From positions 122,285-186,284 of the forward strand of contig JAHDLC010000007.1 in NCBI GenBank assembly GCA_018436595.1: DNA of 64,000 nt, in the 5' to 3' direction. Every line of letters begins with the position of its first letter. Within the stretch, counting starts at the first letter, position 1. The notes under the pieces are model-generated. The model was not told the DNA's origin and ran no database searches. It saw only the letters and a program-made list of their open reading frames with translations. A program made the translations under genes and the position numbers. Below, piece by piece: positions 8,308 to 17,085 of the stretch. This DNA is from Synergistaceae bacterium. Lineage in GTDB: Bacteria; Synergistota; Synergistia; Synergistales; Aminobacteriaceae.

Positions 8308-8886
8308 ATGGCGGACTGTTCACTCTGCCGGTGTCCCTGGCCCGGTTCCGACCCCCTCTACGTGGCATACCATGACGAGGAGTGGGGAACGCCGGTCCGG
8401 GACGACGGAAAGCTCTTCGAGTTCCTCCTTCTCGAGGGGGCCCAGGCGGGCCTCTCATGGATCACCATCCTCCGGAGGCGGGAGGAGTACAGGCGGGCTT
8501 TTGACGGCTTTGACCCGGAGAAAATCGCCCGGTACGACGAGCGAAAGATCGCCGTTCTGCTCGGGGATTCGGGGATCGTCCGCAACAGGAGAAAGATCGA
8601 AGGGGCGGTGAATAACGCCCGGGCCTATCTCCGCCTTCGGGAGAGCATGGGGTCCCTTTCATCCTTTCTTTGGGGATTCGTGGACGGACAGCCGGTGATC
8701 AACCGGTGGAAAAGCATTGAAGAAATTCCCGCGGTCACACCATTGGCTGAGAAGATAAGCAAAGCCATGAAGCGGGAGGGGTTCGTGTTCTTCGGACCGG
8801 TTATAGCGTATGCCCACATGCAGGCCACAGGGCTTGTGAACGACCACCTCCTTTCCTGCTTCCGGCACCCGGAGGCAGGACAGTAG
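8308..8886 (+). CDS. tag: DNA-3-methyladenine glycosylase I
   Basis: 192 residues. Removes 3-methyladenine from alkylated DNA. CPWPGSDPLYVAYHDEEWG at the N-terminus and the late NDHLLSCFRH supply the Cys/His zinc ligands of Tag, and FEFLLLEGAQAGLSW is the conserved core with the catalytic Glu. It starts 4 bases after iscU and so is transcribed with the isc genes, an unusual partner for them. Confidence 0.95.
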   Translation: MADCSLCRCPWPGSDPLYVAYHDEEWGTPVRDDGKLFEFLLLEGAQAGLSWITILRRREEYRRAFDGFDPEKIARYDERKIAVLLGDSGIVRNRRKIEGAVNNARAYLRLRESMGSLSSFLWGFVDGQPVINRWKSIEEIPAVTPLAEKISKAMKREGFVFFGPVIAYAHMQATGLVNDHLLSCFRHPEAGQ

Positions 8887-8892
8887 AAATAC

Positions 8893-8932
8893 GGGGGGAG
8901 ATCCGCTCTTGTGCGGGCCTCCCCCCTTTTCT
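8893..8932 (+). terminator. Terminator of the isc-tag operon
   Basis: GGGGGGAG (8893-8900) pairs with the C-rich arm near 8919-8926, extended by CCGC/GCGG, and is followed by TTTTCTCT. Confidence 0.75.
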
Positions 8933-9142
8933 CTAGCGCAGCCCTTCGAAGGGGCCTCTCCACCGCATTTCAGACGGCGAAAAGGAAGCGGGTTCAGGAG
9001 ACTCCACCTTCCTCCCTGCGGAAAAGCCTTCAAAGGGGCCCTTCCAGCTGACTGAAAACATGCCGTTGAGGTGCCGGTCGTCCCGTCGGTAAAACTCGCA
9101 CTGTCCTTCCGATTCCATCCTGCTGACGTGTTTCTTTTCCAT
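8933..9142 (-). CDS. Small hypothetical protein with duplicated WxGPFEG motif
   Basis: 69 residues from ATG 9142, which has GGAAGGGAG 9 bases upstream; an ATG at 9151 touches that site and is a worse start. The protein is charged at its N-terminus and has two copies of a short motif, WKGPFEGF (mid) and WRGPFEGL (end), separated by about 25 residues. No signal peptide or membrane segment. I do not recognise the family. Codon use is like the neighbours, and a possible weak promoter (TTGTTG, TTATCT) precedes it after an upstream terminator. Confidence 0.5.
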   Translation of the reverse strand: MEKKHVSRMESEGQCEFYRRDDRHLNGMFSVSWKGPFEGFSAGRKVESPEPASFSPSEMRWRGPFEGLR

Positions 9143-9196
9143 TTTCTGCATCTCCCTTCCGGAATAAAAAGATAATGACAGGCCGAAAAAAACAAC

Positions 9197-9238
9197 AAAA
9201 AAACCGGGGACCCCTTCGAAAGGCGGTCCCCGGTTCCG
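9197..9238 (-). terminator. Terminator of the 29-residue membrane peptide gene
   Basis: On the minus strand AACCGGGGACC pairs with GGTCCCCGGTT (9225-9235 with 9202-9212) and a run of Ts follows (plus-strand A run 9195-9203). Confidence 0.85.
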
Positions 9239-9254
9239 GTGTCTGGTCTACGGC

Positions 9255-9344
9255 TTATGTGCCGAACCCACCGGAAGGGGGACCGCCAATAATGATAAGT
9301 ACGAGGACGAGGAGCAGAACAAGGGAAGACCGCGAAATTCTCAT
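9255..9344 (-). CDS. 29-residue hydrophobic peptide
   Basis: Short frame from ATG 9344 to TAA 9255, preceded by AAAGGAGG with a 7-base gap and followed by its own strong terminator, so it has all the marks of an independent gene. The peptide has basic residues at the start (MRISRS), a hydrophobic run of Leu/Val/Ile (about residues 7-19), then a Gly/Pro-rich end finishing GGFGT. It looks like a single-pass small membrane protein or secreted peptide. No family is known to me. Confidence 0.55.
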   Translation of the reverse strand: MRISRSSLVLLLVLVLIIIGGPPSGGFGT

Positions 9345-9587
9345 TATGTATCCTCCTTTCCGGCGAGATGCCTGTCTGAATATTGTAGAGGATGGTACCT
9401 TTTTTCCGGAGGAGTGTCAAGGCTGCGAATGACAGACTTTTCACTTCAATTCAATGCCGCAGATCCGGGGTTCCGGAGCGGACCGGCACCCTTACTTCTT
9501 TGTGCGGAAGGAGTATAATTGCCAGTCGTCGGGGGCATGTGTCCCCTCATTCCTTCAACGAACCGTCCAACACGGGAGGCGGACCCC

Positions 9588-10805
9588 ATGGGAAACAGCT
9601 CTTTCGTCTACGTCGTCTTCATTCTCGTCTATCTCGGCATGATTTTCGGCCGTCTGCCCAGGCTGGCCCTCGACCGGACGGGCATCGTGGTGCTGGGGGC
9701 CATCGCTCTCCTCGCATCGGGCCATGCGTCCCTGGAGGGTGGGAGATCGGGCATCGACGTGTCCACCATACTGCTTCTTTTCGGCTTCATGGTGATCTCC
9801 GCCCAGTTCCGGCTCGGGGGATTCTATTCGGAGGTGTCGAGGCGGATCGCCGGCCTTCCTGGTTCTCCCGCTGCGCTCCTTGGAGCTGTGATTATCGTCT
9901 CGGGGGGACTTTCCGCCCTCCTGACCAACGATGTGGTCTGCCTCGCCATGACGCCGGTGCTCGGGCGGGGGTGCATCCGCAGGGGACTGAATCCCCTTCC
10001 CTTTTTTCTCGCCCTGGCCTGCGCAGCCAACATCGGCTCGGCGCTGACGCTCATCGGCAATCCCCAGAACATGCTCATCGGCCAGTACCTCGGTCTCTCC
10101 TTCAGCGGATACATGGTCTTTGCCGCCCTGCCGTCGGTCCTGTCGCTGCTCTTTCTCCAGGGCATCATACTGGCTCTCTTCCGGGGAAAATTCCATTGTC
10201 CCATGGACGTGCAGGAGGAACCGGAACGGCCCTTCGATCCCTGGCAGACGGCGAAGGGGGGAATCGTCCTCGGAACGGTGGTGCTCCTCTTTCTCTTCAC
10301 GCCTCTTTCCCGGGATCTCGTGGCCCTCGGGGCGGCGGGAGTCCTCCTGCTGAGCCGCACCATGGCGTCGAGGCGGACCCTGGACACGGTGGACTGGCAG
10401 CTTCTTGCCCTCTTCCTGGGGTTGTTCGTGGTGAACGGGGCCTTCGAGGCGGCGGGGGGGCTTGACATGATGAAGGACGGCCTTTCCCGGATCGGGGTGT
10501 CCCTCGCGTCTCCCTCCCGGCTCTACGGGGTGACCACCGTCCTGTCAAACCTTGTGTCCAACGTTCCTGCGGTGATGCTTCTCCTGCCCCTGGTCCGGGA
10601 CGTTCCGGAGGCCGGGTATATTCTTGCGGTGTCAAGCACTTTCGCGGGAAACCTGCTCATCGTGGGAAGCATCGCCAACATCATCGTCGCCGGCGAGTCT
10701 GAACGGCTGGGGATTCCCTTCGGATGGAAGGAACATGCCCGGGTGGGCGTGCCCGTCACCCTTGCAAGCCTCGCGGCGGGACTGGCCTGCATGGCTTTTA
10801 TCTAG
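9588..10805 (+). CDS. ArsB/NhaD-type (SLC13-like) anion or cation permease
   Basis: 405 residues from ATG 9588 (GGGAGG 8 bases upstream; in-frame codons up to 9519 are not needed). About eleven membrane segments. LTNDVVCLAMTP in the first half and NIGSALTLIGNPQNMLIG are the paired-repeat motifs of the ion transporter superfamily, repeated as VSNVPAVMLLLP and LLIVGSIANIIV in the second half. The ion is unknown: arsenite, dicarboxylate or sodium/proton are all possible. No arsenic genes are nearby. It stands alone, facing the next gene tail to tail. Confidence 0.85.
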   Translation: MGNSSFVYVVFILVYLGMIFGRLPRLALDRTGIVVLGAIALLASGHASLEGGRSGIDVSTILLLFGFMVISAQFRLGGFYSEVSRRIAGLPGSPAALLGAVIIVSGGLSALLTNDVVCLAMTPVLGRGCIRRGLNPLPFFLALACAANIGSALTLIGNPQNMLIGQYLGLSFSGYMVFAALPSVLSLLFLQGIILALFRGKFHCPMDVQEEPERPFDPWQTAKGGIVLGTVVLLFLFTPLSRDLVALGAAGVLLLSRTMASRRTLDTVDWQLLALFLGLFVVNGAFEAAGGLDMMKDGLSRIGVSLASPSRLYGVTTVLSNLVSNVPAVMLLLPLVRDVPEAGYILAVSSTFAGNLLIVGSIANIIVAGESERLGIPFGWKEHARVGVPVTLASLAAGLACMAFI

Positions 10806-10817
10806 AGAGTGGGGGCT

Positions 10818-11546
10818 TCAGTGCTTCCCCCAGGAGAAGGAGATGACCTTCTTCGGGCAGACATCGACACAGGCCCCGCAGGAGATGCATTCAGGCGAAT
10901 ACATCCTGTCCTCCCTGACCATGGCGTTCACGTCCAGGCTCATGGGGCAGTTCTTCGTGCAGAGTCTGCAGTCGATGCACTTCTCGCTCTCGGCTTCGAG
11001 GTGGAGGTGGGGTGTCCCCGAGACGCGGGCAGCGAAGCGTCCGGCCGTCATGAAGGGGGCCAGAAGGCAGCCGTAATGGCAGAAGGGCCGCCGTCCGACG
11101 GCAAGAGACAGGGCCGCCATTCCTCCCATGGCCACGTAGAACATGAGGTATGACACGGGGGTCGCAAGGGAAAGGCCTCCTTCGATGCCGAAGAGAGGCT
11201 GCACGGAAAGAATTCCGCCCGCCTTCGCGAAGAGAATGACCAAAGCGGCGAGCCAGAGAGCGGCGATGCCGTACTTGATCAGGTCCAGCCGGCCTCCGGG
11301 GATCCTCCTGTCATTGGCGGGGAACAGGATTTCCTGCACGGCGCCGCCGGGGCAGATCCAGCCGCAGAAGACCCTTCCCGCGAAAAAGGCGAGCACCGCA
11401 GACAAAACAACAAAGATCAGGCTTGACGTCACGATCCCCTTTGCGGCCCCCTGCAGGGTCAGGAGAGGTGAGAGGTAAAACATGGTCACCGGGAGCGAGA
11501 GCACAGCGAGGGCCATGAGAGCTTTCCGCCAGTTTTGACGCTTCAT
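10818..11546 (-). CDS. NapH/MauN-type membrane 4Fe-4S protein
   Basis: 242 residues from ATG 11546 (AGGAGG upstream). Four to five membrane segments. GRVFCGWICPGGAVQE and CHYGC are the paired CxxxCP-type motifs of NapH-like membrane proteins. Two C-terminal ferredoxin clusters follow: CIDCRLCTKNCP and CISCGACVDVCP. Such proteins pass electrons between quinols or ferredoxins and partner reductases. No partner gene lies next to it, so the pathway is not known. Confidence 0.88.
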   Translation of the reverse strand: MKRQNWRKALMALAVLSLPVTMFYLSPLLTLQGAAKGIVTSSLIFVVLSAVLAFFAGRVFCGWICPGGAVQEILFPANDRRIPGGRLDLIKYGIAALWLAALVILFAKAGGILSVQPLFGIEGGLSLATPVSYLMFYVAMGGMAALSLAVGRRPFCHYGCLLAPFMTAGRFAARVSGTPHLHLEAESEKCIDCRLCTKNCPMSLDVNAMVREDRMYSPECISCGACVDVCPKKVISFSWGKH

Positions 11547-11570
11547 TTTTCCGCCTCCTTTTTTTTTCGC

Positions 11571-11579
11571 ATTATACCA
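11571..11579 (-). promoter_or_regulatory. Extended -10 promoter of the NapH-like gene
   Basis: On the minus strand TGG-TATAAT (11579-11571), an extended -10 element without a good -35, about 25 bases upstream of the start. Confidence 0.5.
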
Positions 11580-11783
11580 CCACATACTATAATGGGGTAT
11601 ATGAAGTCCGAGGAACGGCTTTTCCCCCTGTCATGTTCCTGCTTACTGGGCATGATACGGAGGGAACCACCGAAAGAGCATCATTTTTCGGCCGTTTTTT
11701 CTTTTTGCCCCCATGGTCTTTTTCCTGCGATGGCGTAAAATAGGGGAACATTTCCCGTACCAGGGGAGGGAGGATATTTCTCA

Positions 11784-12059
11784 ATGGAGCATGTATCCGC
11801 TATCATAACCCGTTTCATCCGGCAGAACATGGAAGAGAGAGGGCTCGTGCTGTACTTTACCGACGACGACAAGCTCCTTGCCATGGACGACCGGTTCGAA
11901 ACCCACTTCAAGTTCGACCTCGTTTTTTCAGACAACGATTTCAGCTGCCAGGTCCTCGCGAGGGGAGAGAAGGGCCTGCAGGTCCGGCAGAGATTCAACA
12001 TTTCCTGGACCAATGCGAAGGGCATCCGGGAATTTATGGACTATGTCCGGAGTCTGTAG
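11784..12059 (+). CDS. Hypothetical 91-residue protein
   Basis: ATG 11784, with GGGAGGGAGG about 10 bases upstream. The protein is acidic and soluble, with a helical N-terminus (MEHVSAIITRFIRQNMEERG) and a beta-rich remainder (LVLYFTDDDKLLAMDD). No Cys motif or signal peptide. I do not recognise it. It ends 10 bases before msrB and may be in one unit with it. The roughly 200 bases upstream hold a TAAAAT near 11736 and otherwise nothing clear. Confidence 0.7.
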   Translation: MEHVSAIITRFIRQNMEERGLVLYFTDDDKLLAMDDRFETHFKFDLVFSDNDFSCQVLARGEKGLQVRQRFNISWTNAKGIREFMDYVRSL

Positions 12060-12069
12060 GAAGGCCTTC

Positions 12070-12540
12070 ATGACCGGTCTTCTGCTTCTGTTTGCGGGCG
12101 CTTTCCTCCTGGTCCCGGCCCGGGATTCTCTCGCGGCCGTCCCCGACAGGGTGGAGAAGTCCGAGGAGGAATGGAAGGCCCTCCTTACCCCCGAACAGTT
12201 CCATGTGGCCAGGCAGAAGGGAACTGAACCTCCCTTCACGGGGAAATACTGGGATTTCCATGAAGAGGGCACCTACGCCTGCGTCTGCTGCGGTGCGGAA
12301 CTTTTTTCCTCCCGGGACAAGTTCGATTCCGGGTCCGGATGGCCCAGTTTTACCGCCGTACTGGAACACGCCCCCATAGCGGAGAAAAGGGATTTTTCCT
12401 ACGGCATGGTCAGAACGGAAGTGCTGTGCGCACGCTGCGACGCCCACCTTGGGCACCTGTTCAGCGACGGGCCGCCGCCCACGGGGATGCGGTACTGCAT
12501 CAACTCGGCGTCCCTCCTGTTTCTTCCCGAAACACGGTAG
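12070..12540 (+). CDS. msrB: Peptide methionine-R-sulfoxide reductase MsrB, exported form
   Basis: 156 residues from ATG 12070 (AGGAAGG upstream). Residues 1-22 form a signal peptide or membrane anchor (TGLLLLFAGAFLLVPA), so it should repair oxidised methionine in envelope proteins. Two Cys pairs (ACVCCGAE, LCARCDAH) bind structural zinc; DSGSGWPSF and the catalytic Cys in RYCINSASL are present. No msrA is seen next to it. Confidence 0.93.
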   Translation: MTGLLLLFAGAFLLVPARDSLAAVPDRVEKSEEEWKALLTPEQFHVARQKGTEPPFTGKYWDFHEEGTYACVCCGAELFSSRDKFDSGSGWPSFTAVLEHAPIAEKRDFSYGMVRTEVLCARCDAHLGHLFSDGPPPTGMRYCINSASLLFLPETR

Positions 12541-12579
12541 GGAATACAATTTTTTTCAGGAAAGGTTGCTGTTATCTTC

Positions 12580-13149
12580 ATGGACACGCTTCTTCAGGGA
12601 TACGTCCGGTTCCGGGAGCGGGCAGACAGGAACGCCTACTGCGCCCTCTGTTCGGGACAGGCTCCTCACACTCTCGTCATCACATGTTCCGACAGCAGGA
12701 TCGTTCCGGAAGACATTTTCGATGCCCGGCCCGGGGAGCTTTTCGTTCTCAGGAACGTGGGAAACCTTGCCAGGACCGACGATCCTTCGGTAGCGGCCGC
12801 CCTCGATTACGCCCTTCTTCACCTGGGGGTAAAAAACGTGGTGGTGCTGGCCCATACTGACTGCGGAGCGGTCAAGGCCAGCCGTGAGCCGGAGCACCTG
12901 GACACGGAAGGACTCAGGCTCTGGCTTGGAGAGGAGCATTTCGACGGATCGGACGTGGAGCAGGCCTCCAGGGCGGCAGGTGTGAGGCAGCTCGACCGCA
13001 TCAGGAAATATCCTCTCTTCAGAAAACTCGAGGGGGAAGGAAAGACCTCAGCCTCCCTGTGTTTCTTCGACATCGGGACCTGCGGCCTTGAAATCTACCT
13101 CAACGGCCAGTGGGTCGCCCCCGGAACGGTTTCGGCGATCTGCAAGTAG
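12580..13149 (+). CDS. Beta-class carbonic anhydrase
   Basis: 189 residues. Interconverts CO2 and bicarbonate. Zinc ligands Cys36 (CSDSR, with the Asp-Arg dyad), His92 and Cys95 (AHTDCGA) are all present, as is the NVGN loop. Length is usual for the class. The last 102 bases overlap the 3' end of larE on the other strand. Confidence 0.94.
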   Translation: MDTLLQGYVRFRERADRNAYCALCSGQAPHTLVITCSDSRIVPEDIFDARPGELFVLRNVGNLARTDDPSVAAALDYALLHLGVKNVVVLAHTDCGAVKASREPEHLDTEGLRLWLGEEHFDGSDVEQASRAAGVRQLDRIRKYPLFRKLEGEGKTSASLCFFDIGTCGLEIYLNGQWVAPGTVSAICK

Positions 13150-13959
13150 TTCGTTCATGCTGCCCATGCGGTAGCCGGCGAGATCCAGGGTAACCCAGTC
13201 AAATCCGAGGGCGGCGAGGGAGGCGGCAATCCCTGCCGCCCTCGCCGGTTCGGCGAGCAGGAAAAGGACCTCCGGCTCGGCTTCTATCCTGGCGATGGCG
13301 CCGTGATGGCGTACCCTGATCTGGGCATTGGGGGGGCAGAAGGACCGGACGATGTCCTCGGCCTGTTCGACCTGGCGTAGATTCTCCCCGGTGATGGGGG
13401 TACCGTAGGCGATCCTGCTCGCGAGGCATGCCGCCGCCGGCTTCTCCCAGGACGGAAGCCCCCATTCCCTGGAAAGCTCCCGTATGGCCGCCTTGGAAAA
13501 ACCGGCCTCGAGCAGAGGGCTTCTCACCCTCTCGAGCTCCGCCACGGCCCTCATCCCGGGCCGGTAATCCTGCAGGTCGTCCGTATTCGATCCCTCGATA
13601 ACCCAGAAAATGCCTTGCTCCTCCGCCCAGTGGCAAAGCAGCTCGAAACGGTATTTTTTGCAGTGGTAGCAACGTTCTCCGTCGTTCCGGACAAACCCGG
13701 GGCAGTCCAGTTCCGAGACGGGCAGAACCACGTGCCGTATGCCGAGACGGGCGGCGAACCGCTTGGCGTCTTCCAGCTCCCATGCCGGAAGGGTGGGCGA
13801 GGCGGCAGTGACGGCCACGGCATTGTTCCCCAGGGCCTGTACGGCGGCGGCGGCGAGGAGCGTGCTGTCCGCCCCTCCCGAAAAAGCGACGGCGGCCTTC
13901 CCCAGTTCCCGAAGAAGGGCCGTCAGGCGTTCCGTTCTCTGTTCTGCCGAAGTGTTCAC
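13048..13959 (-). CDS. larE: ATP-dependent sacrificial sulfur transferase LarE
   Basis: 303 residues from GTG 13959. LarE activates and sulfurates the nicotinic-acid-derived pincer cofactor of lactate racemase-type enzymes. The PP-loop SGGADSTLL is at residues 27-35. The sulfur-donor position Cys178 is in AACLASR, and further cysteines sit in CYHCKK. The usual family C-terminus (GYRMGSMNE) is followed by 34 extra residues read antisense through the end of the carbonic anhydrase gene. No larB/larC are in this window. Confidence 0.9.
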   Translation of the reverse strand: MNTSAEQRTERLTALLRELGKAAVAFSGGADSTLLAAAAVQALGNNAVAVTAASPTLPAWELEDAKRFAARLGIRHVVLPVSELDCPGFVRNDGERCYHCKKYRFELLCHWAEEQGIFWVIEGSNTDDLQDYRPGMRAVAELERVRSPLLEAGFSKAAIRELSREWGLPSWEKPAAACLASRIAYGTPITGENLRQVEQAEDIVRSFCPPNAQIRVRHHGAIARIEAEPEVLFLLAEPARAAGIAASLAALGFDWVTLDLAGYRMGSMNELLADRRNRSGGDPLAVEVDFKAAGPDVEETQGG

Positions 13960-14015
13960 TGTTTTCTCCTCCCGAATGTGACGCCCGACCTCAGTGAGGG
14001 GGCGGAGAGTCTCCC

Positions 14016-14044
14016 TTGTAGGGTTTCCACCTTTTCCCTATACT
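14016..14044 (+). promoter_or_regulatory. Promoter of mnmA
   Basis: TTGTAG (14016-14021), 17-base spacer, TATACT (14039-14044), about 40 bases upstream of the mnmA start. Confidence 0.65.
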
Positions 14045-14086
14045 ACACGAGAAAGGAATTCAATCCAATCAGCCCCGGAGGAAAAA

Positions 14087-15208
14087 ATGAACATACGCCC
14101 TTCAACAGGCTTCTCTTCCCCTTCGCCGTCCTTCGGCCCCCGGTCGGTGGTGGTCCTGATGAGCGGCGGGGTGGACAGCTCAGTCACAGCGTGGCTCCTG
14201 AAGAAAGAGGGCTGGCATGTGGCGGGGCTCACCATGAGAATACCCGGTCAGGACGGCCTGTCATCCGGCTCCTGCTGCGGAAGGGACGCCGCCGCGGTGG
14301 CCCTTTGCCTATCCATACCCCACTACGTGGCCGACCTTGAGGAGGAATTCCGGGAATCGGTCATCTCCCCCTTCGTGGAAAGCTATCTCGCGGGGGAAAC
14401 CCCCAATCCCTGCGCCGACTGCAACGCTGTCCTGAAGTTCGGGCGCCTCTGGGATGCCCTGGAGGATGCCTTCGGTCCCGTTTCCCTCTCCACGGGGCAT
14501 TACGCCAGGGTTCTCCGTTCGGGGAACGGATGTGCCCTTGCCAGGGGAGCGGATGCATCAAAAGACCAGAGCTACTTTCTCTACGGAATCAGGAGGGACC
14601 GGCTTCCGGACCTTTTCCTTCCCCTCGGGGACCGGAGCAAGGAAGAGGTCAGGGAACTCGCCCGGGAGGCGGGACTCGCCGTGGCGGAAAAAAAGGAAAG
14701 CATGGAGATCTGTTTCGCCGGCGAAGGGGACTACCGTCGACTCATAGAGAACCGTTCCTCCCGGCCCGGGCTCATCGTGGACGAGAGGGGCGCTCCCCTG
14801 GGTACCCACGGCGGGATATCCAACTTCACCGTGGGGCAGAGGAAAGGCCTGGGCATCGCTTCCAGGAAAGGGCTGTACGTGCTCAGGATCGACGGTGAAA
14901 AGGACCTGGTGGTGGTGGGTCCCAGGGAACGGGCATTCCGCAGGATGGTCAGGGCGGAGGAGACGAACGTCCTTCTTCCGGACCTGCTCGTTCCCGGCGC
15001 GGCCCTTTTCGGAAAGACCAGGTCACGGGGGGAGCCTCTGCCCCTCACCGTTCTGGAATGCGAAGGAGACGGGCTTCTTGTCCGGTTTGCGGAGCCTCAT
15101 TTCGCACCGGCGCCCGGACAGAGACTCGTGGTGTACGATAAGGAAGGACGGGTGGCCGGAGGAGGCGTCATCCGCCGCCGGAAGGAGGAGGAAGAATGGA
15201 CAGCGTGA
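14087..15208 (+). CDS. mnmA: tRNA-specific 2-thiouridylase MnmA
   Basis: 373 residues from ATG 14087 (GGAGG upstream; an in-frame stretch back to 13994 has no ribosome site and covers the promoter). Makes 2-thiouridine at tRNA position 34. PP-loop SGGVDSS; catalytic pair Cys109 (NPCADCN) and Cys209 (MEICFAGEG). GHYAR and the [10 protein letters not shown] block are family marks. The sulfur would come from IscS, encoded 7 kb upstream. It overlaps xdhC by 13 bases. Confidence 0.95.
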   Translation: MNIRPSTGFSSPSPSFGPRSVVVLMSGGVDSSVTAWLLKKEGWHVAGLTMRIPGQDGLSSGSCCGRDAAAVALCLSIPHYVADLEEEFRESVISPFVESYLAGETPNPCADCNAVLKFGRLWDALEDAFGPVSLSTGHYARVLRSGNGCALARGADASKDQSYFLYGIRRDRLPDLFLPLGDRSKEEVRELAREAGLAVAEKKESMEICFAGEGDYRRLIENRSSRPGLIVDERGAPLGTHGGISNFTVGQRKGLGIASRKGLYVLRIDGEKDLVVVGPRERAFRRMVRAEETNVLLPDLLVPGAALFGKTRSRGEPLPLTVLECEGDGLLVRFAEPHFAPAPGQRLVVYDKEGRVAGGGVIRRRKEEEEWTA

Positions 15209-16032
15209 TTTCCCGGCGTCTCGCCGATCTTTACGAAACAGGACAAGCTGCGGTTCTTTGCATTGTGGTGGAGGAATCGGGCTCCACACCGAGAAGCACC
15301 GGTTCATCCATGATCGTCTTCCCCGGAGGGGAAATTGAAGGAACCGTGGGCGGAGGTGTCACGGAACACAGGGTGATAGAAAAGGCCCTGGAGCTCCTGA
15401 AACAAGGGACCGGTTCCCTGGTGTACAGGGAAACCCTGTCCGCCACGGAGGCAGCTCTCGAAGGCGCGGCCTGCGGCGGTTCCATGGGGGTCTATCTCGA
15501 AGTGATCGGCAGACGGAGAGAGCTCGTGATCTTCGGCGGCGGCCACGTCGGAAAGGCCATCGCGAGGCTCGGCGACATGACGGGATTTGCCGTTACCGTA
15601 TGGGACGAGCGTGAGGAGTTCGCAAATCATGCACATATTCCATGGGGGAAAACCCTGTGCTGTTCCCTGGAGGAACTTCCGGGAAAGATGCCCCGCTTTC
15701 ACGGGGACACCTATGCAATCATCGTGACCAGGGGCCATGTCCTGGACGCCGACGTGGTGAAACTCCTTGAGGGCAGGGAAGCGGCCTACATGGGCATGAT
15801 CGGGTCACAGAGGAAGATCGCCTTCGTTCGGGAGCGCCTTCTCGGCCAGGGGGTATCCCCGGAATTCCTGGACGGGATTTACCAGCCCGTGGGTCTTCCC
15901 ATCGGTGCTGAGACCCCCGAGGAGATAGCAGTCTCCGTCCTGGCGGAAATCGTTGCTGTCGCAAAGGGAGGCGATGTGCAGGCCCTCCGGAACGCAGGAG
16001 CAATGAAAAACGGAAAAAATCACAGCAAATGA
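15196..16032 (+). CDS. xdhC: XdhC-family molybdenum hydroxylase maturation factor
   Basis: 278 residues from ATG 15196, with GGAGGAGG inside the end of mnmA. XdhC proteins protect and sulfurate the molybdopterin cofactor before insertion into xanthine dehydrogenase-type enzymes. [13 protein letters not shown] at the N-terminus, a Rossmann motif [16 protein letters not shown] at about 112, and [14 protein letters not shown] are typical. No hydroxylase gene is beside it, but the window holds a tungstate/molybdate binding protein and purine-type catabolic genes, so a partner is expected elsewhere. Confidence 0.88.
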   Translation: MDSVISRRLADLYETGQAAVLCIVVEESGSTPRSTGSSMIVFPGGEIEGTVGGGVTEHRVIEKALELLKQGTGSLVYRETLSATEAALEGAACGGSMGVYLEVIGRRRELVIFGGGHVGKAIARLGDMTGFAVTVWDEREEFANHAHIPWGKTLCCSLEELPGKMPRFHGDTYAIIVTRGHVLDADVVKLLEGREAAYMGMIGSQRKIAFVRERLLGQGVSPEFLDGIYQPVGLPIGAETPEEIAVSVLAEIVAVAKGGDVQALRNAGAMKNGKNHSK

Positions 16033-16075
16033 AAGAAAAAGCTGAAAAACGGGCCATTATTCCTCTCCGGTGCGT

Positions 16076-16103
16076 TTGAGATGATGGAAGAAAAGGGTAC
16101 AAT
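16076..16103 (+). promoter_or_regulatory. Promoter of the J-domain chaperone gene
   Basis: TTGAGA (16076-16081), 16-base spacer, TACAAT (16098-16103). The CtsR-like box starts five bases after the -10. Confidence 0.7.
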
Positions 16104-16108
16104 ATAAA

Positions 16109-16125
16109 GGTCAGCATTGGTTAGA
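16109..16125 (+). promoter_or_regulatory. CtsR-box-like operator (J-protein gene)
   Basis: Direct heptads GGTCAGC and GGTTAGA separated by ATT: two GGTYA cores with a 10-base period, located at the expected transcription start. Resembles the CtsR operator (RGTCAAA-NAN-RGTCAAA). Confidence 0.55.
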
Positions 16126-16149
16126 TTTTTGGGGAAAGCAGGTGGGGAC

Positions 16150-17085
16150 ATGGCCGTCTCGTACAAGGACTACTATGAAATACTCGGCGTCAGCAGGACG
16201 GCTTCCCAGGAGGAAATACGGAAGGCCTTCAGGAAGCTGGCGAAGGAATACCATCCCGATGTCAACAGGGAAGCCGGCTCCGGGGAAAAATACAGGGAAA
16301 TCAATGAAGCCTACGAGGTCCTGAAGGATCCTGAAAAGCGGAAGAAATACGATACCCTCGGTGCGGACTGGAGCCAGGGGCAGGATTTCACTCCCCCCCC
16401 GGGATGGGGCGGCGGGGTTCACATGGATTTCGGCGGAGACGCAGGCGGCTTCAGTGATTTTTTCCGGACCATCTTCGGCGGCTTTTCCGGGGGAGCCCGC
16501 TCCGCTTCCATGGAGGACATGTTCTTCGGCGGCGGAACCGCCCGGGGCCGGGACCAGGAAATGGTCCTCGAGCTTTCTCTCGAGGAGCTGCTGAAGGGAG
16601 ACACAAAGACGGTCTCCTTTGAAAGAACCGAACCAGGGCCGGACGGGAGACTGCGAAAAGGGAGAAAAACGGTGAACGTGAATCTCCCCGGGGGAGTGAC
16701 GGACGGATCCAGAATCCGCCTGAAGGGGCAGGGAAGCGGCGGCGGGGATCTCTTTCTCGTTCTGAGGATAGCCCCTCATCCCCGGTTCGCCGTGGAGGGA
16801 CACGACATCGCCACTGTCCTGAAGGTGTCTCCCTGGGAGGCGGCCCTGGGTGCGAGCCTTCCCGTGGATACCCCTTTCGGTTCGGTTACCATGAAGCTTC
16901 CCGGCGGAACCCAGGCCGGGAGAAAACTCCGACTCAAGGGGAAAGGTCTTCCGAGAAGGAAAGGCGCCCTTCCCGGGGACCTTCTCGTCCGGGTGGAGAT
17001 GGTGATTCCTGAGAAACTGACGGACAGGGAGAGGGAACTGCTGGAAACCCTGGCGAGGGAATCCTCCTTCAATCCACGGGGGTAA
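16150..17085 (+). CDS. DnaJ/CbpA-type J-domain co-chaperone without zinc finger
   Basis: 311 residues from ATG 16150 (AGGTGGGG upstream). N-terminal J domain (residues about 5-70) with HPD in YHPDVNRE. A Gly/Phe-rich linker (residues 75-125) follows, then two beta-barrel substrate-binding domains. The CxxCxGxG zinc repeats of true DnaJ are missing, so it is a class B (CbpA-like) DnaK partner. Its promoter carries a heat-shock-type box shared with clpB and hsp20. Its 3' end overlaps pbpC by 17 bases, tail to tail. Confidence 0.9.
   Translation: MAVSYKDYYEILGVSRTASQEEIRKAFRKLAKEYHPDVNREAGSGEKYREINEAYEVLKDPEKRKKYDTLGADWSQGQDFTPPPGWGGGVHMDFGGDAGGFSDFFRTIFGGFSGGARSASMEDMFFGGGTARGRDQEMVLELSLEELLKGDTKTVSFERTEPGPDGRLRKGRKTVNVNLPGGVTDGSRIRLKGQGSGGGDLFLVLRIAPHPRFAVEGHDIATVLKVSPWEAALGASLPVDTPFGSVTMKLPGGTQAGRKLRLKGKGLPRRKGALPGDLLVRVEMVIPEKLTDRERELLETLARESSFNPRG

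Noticed and set aside
11586..11783. Possible short frames in the gap before the 91-residue protein
   Set aside because: None has a ribosome site or reasonable composition; only a weak TAAAAT element near 11736 was noted.
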